A DNA stretch of 14,575 bases from assembly GCA_014621425.1 (NCBI GenBank), contig JAANBB010000694.1:1-14575 (forward strand), written 5' to 3'. Positions 8,926 to 14,575 of this stretch are shown here, in pieces. The position numbers and the translations under genes are program-made. The stretch is from Cylindrodendrum hubeiense. Lineage: Eukaryota; Ascomycota; Sordariomycetes; Hypocreales; Nectriaceae. Every line of letters begins with the position of its first letter. The first letter of the stretch is position 1. The notes beneath the pieces were generated by a model. That model did not search any database. It had not been told where the DNA came from and saw nothing but the letters and a program-made list of their open reading frames with translations.

Positions 8926-9685
8926 GGATCCATGACTGATCCACGGGAAGGAGGGGTCACAGCTCAGATCCAAAACCACTGGCCGGCGGCGAACTGGCAA
9001 ACGGGCCAAACTCGCAAACTCACCAACACCAGGTCGGCGCGCGGGCGGCAACGGGGATGCCCTCGTCAGGATGGCCATCCGCCCGGTCGCAAAACAAACC
9101 ACGCGCTCCACCGACGGCCTGCCGCTCGCTCCTTTTCCTGTTCGTGCCCTACCCCGTGCGCCGTGCGCCGTGCCCAGCGTAATCGTGTGCGCGCCCTGAA
9201 GAATTTCATTCCTTGCCCGCCCGGTCGTCGCATCTTCGGCACTGATGCGGCTCGTCGGCGCGCCCACGGCATTGGCCCGGCCCTGGCGCCACCGCCCTGG
9301 CGCCCCGTGTGTATGGTCGCACATTAGGTGCGGCTTGCGGGTGCGCGCCGCACGCCGCAAGCCGTAACCCACATGCACAACTCGATAGTCTCGTCAGCCC
9401 AGTTCGCGAATACTCGGTGCCTTGCAGCACCGCGAGTCCCGTCGGAGAAATGCCATGTAGGGGAGAATAGACCCTGCGCTAAACCGCCGGCCGAGAGCCC
9501 ACCCGCAATGCCACCTCGAAACCCACACGCTGCGCAGAAAAGGCCCGCGCATTGACAGCGAGGCCCGCCCCTGGAACAAGGCCGTTTCACTTTGAGGTGC
9601 CCGTCTCAGGCGGGCCTCGACAGTCGAGACACGACACGCCGGCGCTCGTCAGAATAATGACCCAAATTGGCCCGTCCACCCCTCG
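8926..9685. other. Very GC/CpG-rich intergenic block without recognisable gene
   Basis: Long open frames exist on both strands, but they lack ATG starts, splice logic or any family resemblance, as expected of very GC-rich DNA. Short repeats include three CCGTGCS units (9154-9174) and a direct repeat GCCCTGGCGCC (9280-9290 and 9294-9304). A strong hairpin sits at 9331-9364. Confidence 0.5.
9331..9364. repeat. GC-rich hairpin with 10-bp perfect arms
   Basis: CGGCTTGCGG (9331-9340) pairs exactly with CCGCAAGCCG (9355-9364). Inside, GTGCG and CGCAC (9341-9345 and 9349-9353) also pair, leaving a three-base loop and one unpaired G. The result is a nearly continuous 15-bp stem. Function is unknown; it could be structural or regulatory. 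Confidence 0.6.
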
Positions 9686-9720
9686 AGGGAAAATCAAAGG
9701 GAAAATCGCAAGGGAAAATC
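9686..9720 (+). promoter_or_regulatory. Triple AGGGAAAATC element upstream of the MARVEL gene
   Basis: Three identical 10-mers at 9686-9695, 9698-9707 and 9711-9720 are spaced 12 and 13 bp apart, close to helical phasing. They lie about 450 bp upstream of the MARVEL-domain gene start, so they may be a bound array. No named factor is recognised. Confidence 0.4.
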
Positions 9721-9975
9721 GTCATGCCCTACCCCTGCCCTTGCTCACGCCCATCCATCATGATCCATGCCCATTTGTGATCGACGTTCCTCTGTTCCTA
9801 AAAACGGCATCATTTTTGACTCCCTGGTCCGCCTAGTCTTCCGTGCCCACTGCCTCTCCTCTTCCCCCCCTTGGATGCACCCGTACTTCATACAAGCTTG
9901 CAGGCCCGCAGAGTACAAGAGCAGTGCACCCCCACATCGTCCGGGAGTTGTCTTGCCTGCCAGCCCTGTGATTTT

Positions 9976-9981
9976 TATATA
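9976..9981 (+). promoter_or_regulatory. TATA box of the MARVEL-domain gene
   Basis: TTTTTATATAC lies 190 bp upstream of the ATG at 10171 and is followed by long CT-rich runs, the usual fungal core promoter and leader layout. Confidence 0.5.
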
Positions 9982-10170
9982 CATTCCCTCCCACGTTTCC
10001 GTTTCCCGAGATCTTTCCTTTCTTTCTGGGTTGAACGCAGATTCCATCCCTTGAGCCACTCACTCTCTTTTCCTCTACCTGCCCGCTGCTCGCCTGTCGC
10101 ATCCGCGTGGTCTTTGGTTCCTTTCGGGTCTCATCTATACTTCCCCGTGCCGTCTGCCGATTCGCCCAAC

Positions 10171-10777
10171 ATGGCCAACTTCGCCGCCGTTCCTATTCTT
10201 CGAGTGTTGCAGCTCGCCATGGCTCTGACGAGTCTTGGGCTCAGCGCAAAAGGTTCGTCGTCGCAATCCCTCGCTCCAAGTCCTGCGTGACCCAGACTTC
10301 CGCACGTTGGAATAGCTTGTCATGGTTGTTGCGCGAGGATTCGTCCCTGATTGGGTGTTCAGCTTACTGACTTTGGGGGGATATGCAGTTGTCAACTACT
10401 TCATGATGGGAAGCCGAACCGCATCACCGACTCCATTCATATTCCTCATCTTCACCTCCATTTTCTCCATCTTCTCGCTCGTCTACCTCGTCGCGGTGCC
10501 TCGCTTCGCCCCGCGAGTCTCCCACCCTTACGCCTCGATCAGCGTGGAGATGACCAACACGGCCTTTTACTTTGCCGGGTTCATCGCGCTGGCCGTCTAC
10601 ATGACCAACCTGACCTTTTGCCGCGGCGTCGTGTGCGCGGTGGGTCGCGCCGATGCCGTCTTTGCTGCCGCGCAGTTCACGGTCTGGATCGCCTCGACCA
10701 TCCTCATGGCCAAGGATCTGTTCATGAAGAGCAGCAGGGTGCCCAAGGATTTCAACCACGAGATGTCGCAGGCGTAA
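10171..10777 (+). CDS. MARVEL-domain four-helix membrane protein
   Basis: Two exons, 10171-10252 and 10389-10777, are split by a 136-bp intron (donor GTTCGT, branch TTACTGAC, acceptor ATATGCAG, phase 1). They encode 156 residues. The join reads GLSAK-VVNYF, which restores the typical first helix of fungal MARVEL proteins. Four hydrophobic segments lie at about 8-32 (with the characteristic Arg11 in ILRVLQL), 43-64, 82-103 and 118-140. The loop between helices 3 and 4 holds CRGVVC, and the tail is short and polar. MARVEL proteins sit in sterol-rich or curved membranes and act in membrane apposition or trafficking; yeast Nce102 organises eisosomes. I cannot say whether this is an Nce102 orthologue or one of the many uncharacterised fungal paralogues. 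ATG 10171 is preceded by CAAC, a good context. The GTTCGT donor is not the consensus but is the one that joins both frames. Confidence 0.88.
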
Positions 10778-11072
10778 AGGACGACCGACGAGCCGAGATA
10801 CACGGCGAACAGTACACCTTCAATACCGGGCGGGAAACGGATTCGGGTTGACCACGGGCTGGTTGGTTGGGCGGATAGTCCAGGATAGGACAGGACAGGT
10901 CGGGGTGGGATAAAGGCAGGAAGGACTCGATGACGGCGTTCTGGGAGGGTTGAAATGGGAAAACAAGCCCATCTAGACGATGGGAGTTCCCACATCAACC
11001 CAGACTTTGTGGATTTGGAGCGAATATCATTTGGGAACCGGGCGTTTTTGCGGGAGGCGGTCTAAGTAGCTC

Positions 11073-11098
11073 AACCAGTCGATAGAACCAGTTGATAG
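11073..11098. repeat. 13-bp tandem duplication with one C/T difference
   Basis: AACCAGTCGATAG is followed directly by AACCAGTTGATAG. The single difference is a C-to-T change at a CpG. Confidence 0.6.
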
Positions 11099-12176
11099 AG
11101 GAAGCTGGCGTAATAGAGATTGAGGTTGACACAACCTTGAGAAATGGGCTTACCACCATGACGACAATTTGCAACCGTTCGATGTAAAGTTTTAGCGCGC
11201 ACGTATCGAAAGAGGTCATCGAGAGCGGCCATGTCGTACGAGAGCATGTGCGCGAGGCTCGCTGTCCCGCGTGTGCCTCGCTCCAGCTCTGAGCCCCTCG
11301 CTTGGCGTCATAGGGGTCGAGCCATGGCAGCTACCTAGTTACCTTTCTAGCCTATCTTCAACTAACGTATGAGTGAGCTTACCCGTCTCCAACGCCGTGG
11401 GAGCTTCCCACCTCTCCGTTCCTGGACGGGATGTGCCCCCCAAAGCCAATTGCACCATTACGCCCGGTCATTGGGTAATGTGTTCGATCGGTCGGAACTC
11501 TTGGGACCCTGGCCACCTGACGATCGCTCCCACGCTGTGCGACCCCCCCTCCATCCGTATCCCCTGGCCCGAGCTCGATAAAGCTGAACAATGTGGTTCG
11601 TGGTTCGTGGTTTACAGCAATTGCCTGCCTCGCGTAACTGTTTCCCTCCATCCCGGTGCCCGAACTGGTCGACAGCCCTCTCCGTTTCCGGACCCTCGTG
11701 TTCCCCTGTCCAGCCCTCCACTCCCCGTCCACTCCCCCCTCCAGGTTCGATGGAGCAGAAGAGGAACCTCGCCTTTTCGTTTTCTGCCCCGCAGCTGTAA
11801 GCAAGGGAGCTTTTTCGTGCCGTCCCGCGAGCCCAGGACCAACAGGAAGGCGGGATGGGGGACGTAGCAATATACTAAACGTAACAGTCCGCAGAGCACA
11901 TCATCCGGACGTCGGTGCCTGACCTGAGCGCCTCGGCAGCCGACGAGGGATTTAGGCGGCCTGGGCATCACCGGCAGCCGGAGCAAGTGTGTGATTTGCG
12001 TCGCGAGAAAGATCAAGCCATTTCTCCCCCAGAGCGCGCTCGCGGCGTGAGTTGTCGCCGATGGCGTGCTCCGAGACCTTCCCCACAGGCTTGCCGAATG
12101 TGGCTTGGGACGGGGCGGCTTCGTGGGGCAGTGATGCCACTGAGCGGACGGCGTGGGACATGTTAGCTGTGCCGTG

Positions 12177-12214
12177 ATGTGTGTGTGCCTGTGTGCTTGC
12201 GTGCGTGCGTGCTC
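12177..12214. repeat. GT/GTGC microsatellite in the sulfhydrylase promoter
   Basis: A run of TG dinucleotides and TGCG tetranucleotides (ATGTGTGTGTG, then GCGTGCGTGCGTGC) ends about 20 bp before the TATA box. Alternating purine-pyrimidine tracts of this kind can adopt Z-DNA and vary in length between strains. Confidence 0.6.
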
Positions 12215-12232
12215 GAGATGGCCGACCAAAAG

Positions 12233-12238
12233 TATAAA
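12233..12238 (+). promoter_or_regulatory. TATA box of the O-acetylhomoserine sulfhydrylase gene
   Basis: AAAGTATAAAGGG lies 158 bp upstream of the ATG. It is followed by CT-rich sequence (12270-12320) typical of fungal transcription start regions. Confidence 0.65.
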
Positions 12239-12390
12239 GGGCCGCTGGCAACATCCGCTGACTGCTGCTGCGGCTGTCTCACCTCTTCCTCTTCTCCCTG
12301 CTCCTCCTCGTCTCACTCGAATTTGCGTTGAAAGGATCACGAGTCACCAGACGTGCTGCTTTGTCCCCGTCCCAGTCCCCGTCGTCCACC

Positions 12391-14146
<1,756 letters not shown>

Positions 14147-14296
14147 ATGTGGCATGACGAAGACGCCGAAGAGGAGTGACCGGATTCTGTTGATGAATGA
14201 ATACCCCACTAGGAAGACCCTTGTAGTTCAATTGAAAGCGTGTTTGTTTGGCCTTGCTATGTCCATTGTAGTAATTCGTGATGAATTCTGAAAATG

Positions 14297-14302
14297 AATA
14301 AA
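14297..14302 (+). terminator. Polyadenylation signal AATAAA of the sulfhydrylase gene
   Basis: The canonical hexamer lies 151 bp after the TAG stop in AT-rich sequence, a normal 3' UTR length for a fungal gene. Confidence 0.6.
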
Positions 14303-14324
14303 AACTTCTGTTACTGTATGTAAA

Positions 14325-14575
14325 TCATGACTTCTGTGGCTCGCCCATGACTTTTAAAGTAGTGTCATTGGAAAGATGCATGTGAATGTGGAGCGTGGCT
14401 TGCTGCATGGGGAACCAGATGAGGCTGAGGCGTTCACAGGCGGGAGCTTCAGCCACGCCCGGAAAGCGAGCTTGATTGGCCCACTTGGTCTCCTGCGAAA
14501 TACCCACCGACGTCTGTTGCAACCTCACCACATCGCTTGAAGCCAGCGGACCGCCAGCATCACCACTCTGCATCG
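14325..14575 (-). CDS. Possible 3' end of a convergent gene at the window edge (unrecognised)
   Basis: A minus-strand frame is open from the right edge to a TGA at 14325-14327, about 82 codons. It reads QSGDAGGPLASSDVV early and ends GEPQKS. I do not recognise it. Its stop lies 23 bp beyond the AATAAA of the plus-strand gene, a spacing that suits two convergent genes. Composition gives no clear coding signal and the stretch may be plain intergenic DNA. Confidence 0.2.
   Translation of the reverse strand, partial: MQSGDAGGPLASSDVVRLQQTSVGISQETKWANQARFPGVAEAPACERLSLIWFPMQQATLHIHMHLSNDTTLKVMGEPQKS

Larger units (their letters stand above)
10778..12232. other. Intergenic: 3' region of the MARVEL gene and upstream region of the sulfhydrylase gene
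   Basis: No supported gene. A small hairpin (CCCATC/GATGGG, 10968-10984) lies in the probable 3' UTR. A 13-bp tandem duplication is at 11073-11098, and AGGTTG/CAACCT form a hairpin at 11123-11137. A minus-strand 74-codon frame (11219-10995) starts with an ATG and contains a GTAAGC donor-like site, but no continuation is seen. From about 11500 the sequence is C/T-rich on the plus strand, as in promoters. No CYS3/MetR consensus (ATGRYRYCAT) was found by eye. Confidence 0.5.

Noticed and set aside
8743..9378. 211-codon minus-strand open frame
   Set aside because: It lies in GC-rich DNA where all frames stay open, has low-complexity arginine-rich composition, and reads LIH repeats only from the 9-bp minisatellite.
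10995..11219. 74-codon minus-strand frame starting MTSFDTCALK with a GTAAGC site
   Set aside because: No acceptor or second exon joins to a sensible frame before the 3' end of the MARVEL gene, and no family is recognised.
11612..12340. 242-codon minus-strand open frame over the sulfhydrylase promoter
   Set aside because: It begins with a GTG rather than ATG, overlaps the TATA box and CT-rich leader of a certain gene, and its composition mirrors the C/T-rich opposite strand.
14536..14575. GDAGGPL at the right edge, similar to the trypsin GDSGGP motif
   Set aside because: Serine is replaced by alanine, and no other protease feature can be seen in the short frame; probably coincidence.

Overview
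The window looks like nuclear DNA of a filamentous ascomycete (Pezizomycotina, most likely a Sordariomycete; the exact taxon is inference). Four protein genes carry short spliceosomal introns, mostly 56-67 bp, with GTANGT-type donors, CTAAC/CTGAC branch sites and YAG acceptors. Promoters have TATA boxes followed by CT-rich leaders. The sequence is GC-rich except for one AT-rich island. I found no bacterial-type operons, tRNA, rRNA or CRISPR.

Left part (1-2865, minus strand): a two-exon gene, cut by the left window edge, encodes a large nuclear WD40 protein. It has a SUMO-interaction-like motif, a basic nuclear localisation signal, a SANT-like central block and several WD repeats, one with a WDxR motif typical of CUL4-DDB1 substrate receptors. 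Next to it (about 3000-3600) is an AT/TpA-rich gene-free island that resembles decayed, RIP-affected DNA.

Middle (3660-5896, minus strand): a three-exon gene encodes a 705-residue long-chain acyl-CoA synthetase. Splicing of its last intron gives a C-terminal AKL tripeptide, a PTS1 peroxisomal signal. Its upstream region contains four CCTCGG/CCGAGG hexamers, the FarA/FarB fatty-acid-response motif. Together these suggest a fatty-acid-inducible enzyme that activates acyl chains for peroxisomal beta-oxidation.

The 4.3 kb between this gene and the next (5897-10170) is poor in genes. It holds one weakly supported small spliced gene (8564-8925), signs of a spliced plus-strand transcript near 7.3-8.2 kb, short tandem repeats, inverted repeats and a triple GGGAAAATC element.

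Right part (plus strand): a two-exon gene (10171-10777) encodes a 156-residue four-helix MARVEL-domain membrane protein. A seven-exon gene (12391-14146) encodes a 441-residue O-acetylhomoserine sulfhydrylase (CysD/MET17 type), preceded by a TATA box and CT-rich leader and followed by AATAAA. The four genes are functionally unrelated housekeeping-type genes. I see no gene cluster and no convincing new multi-gene system. The points most worth checking are the intron-dependent PTS1, the promoter hexamer cluster and the WD40 protein as a possible heterochromatin E3 subunit.
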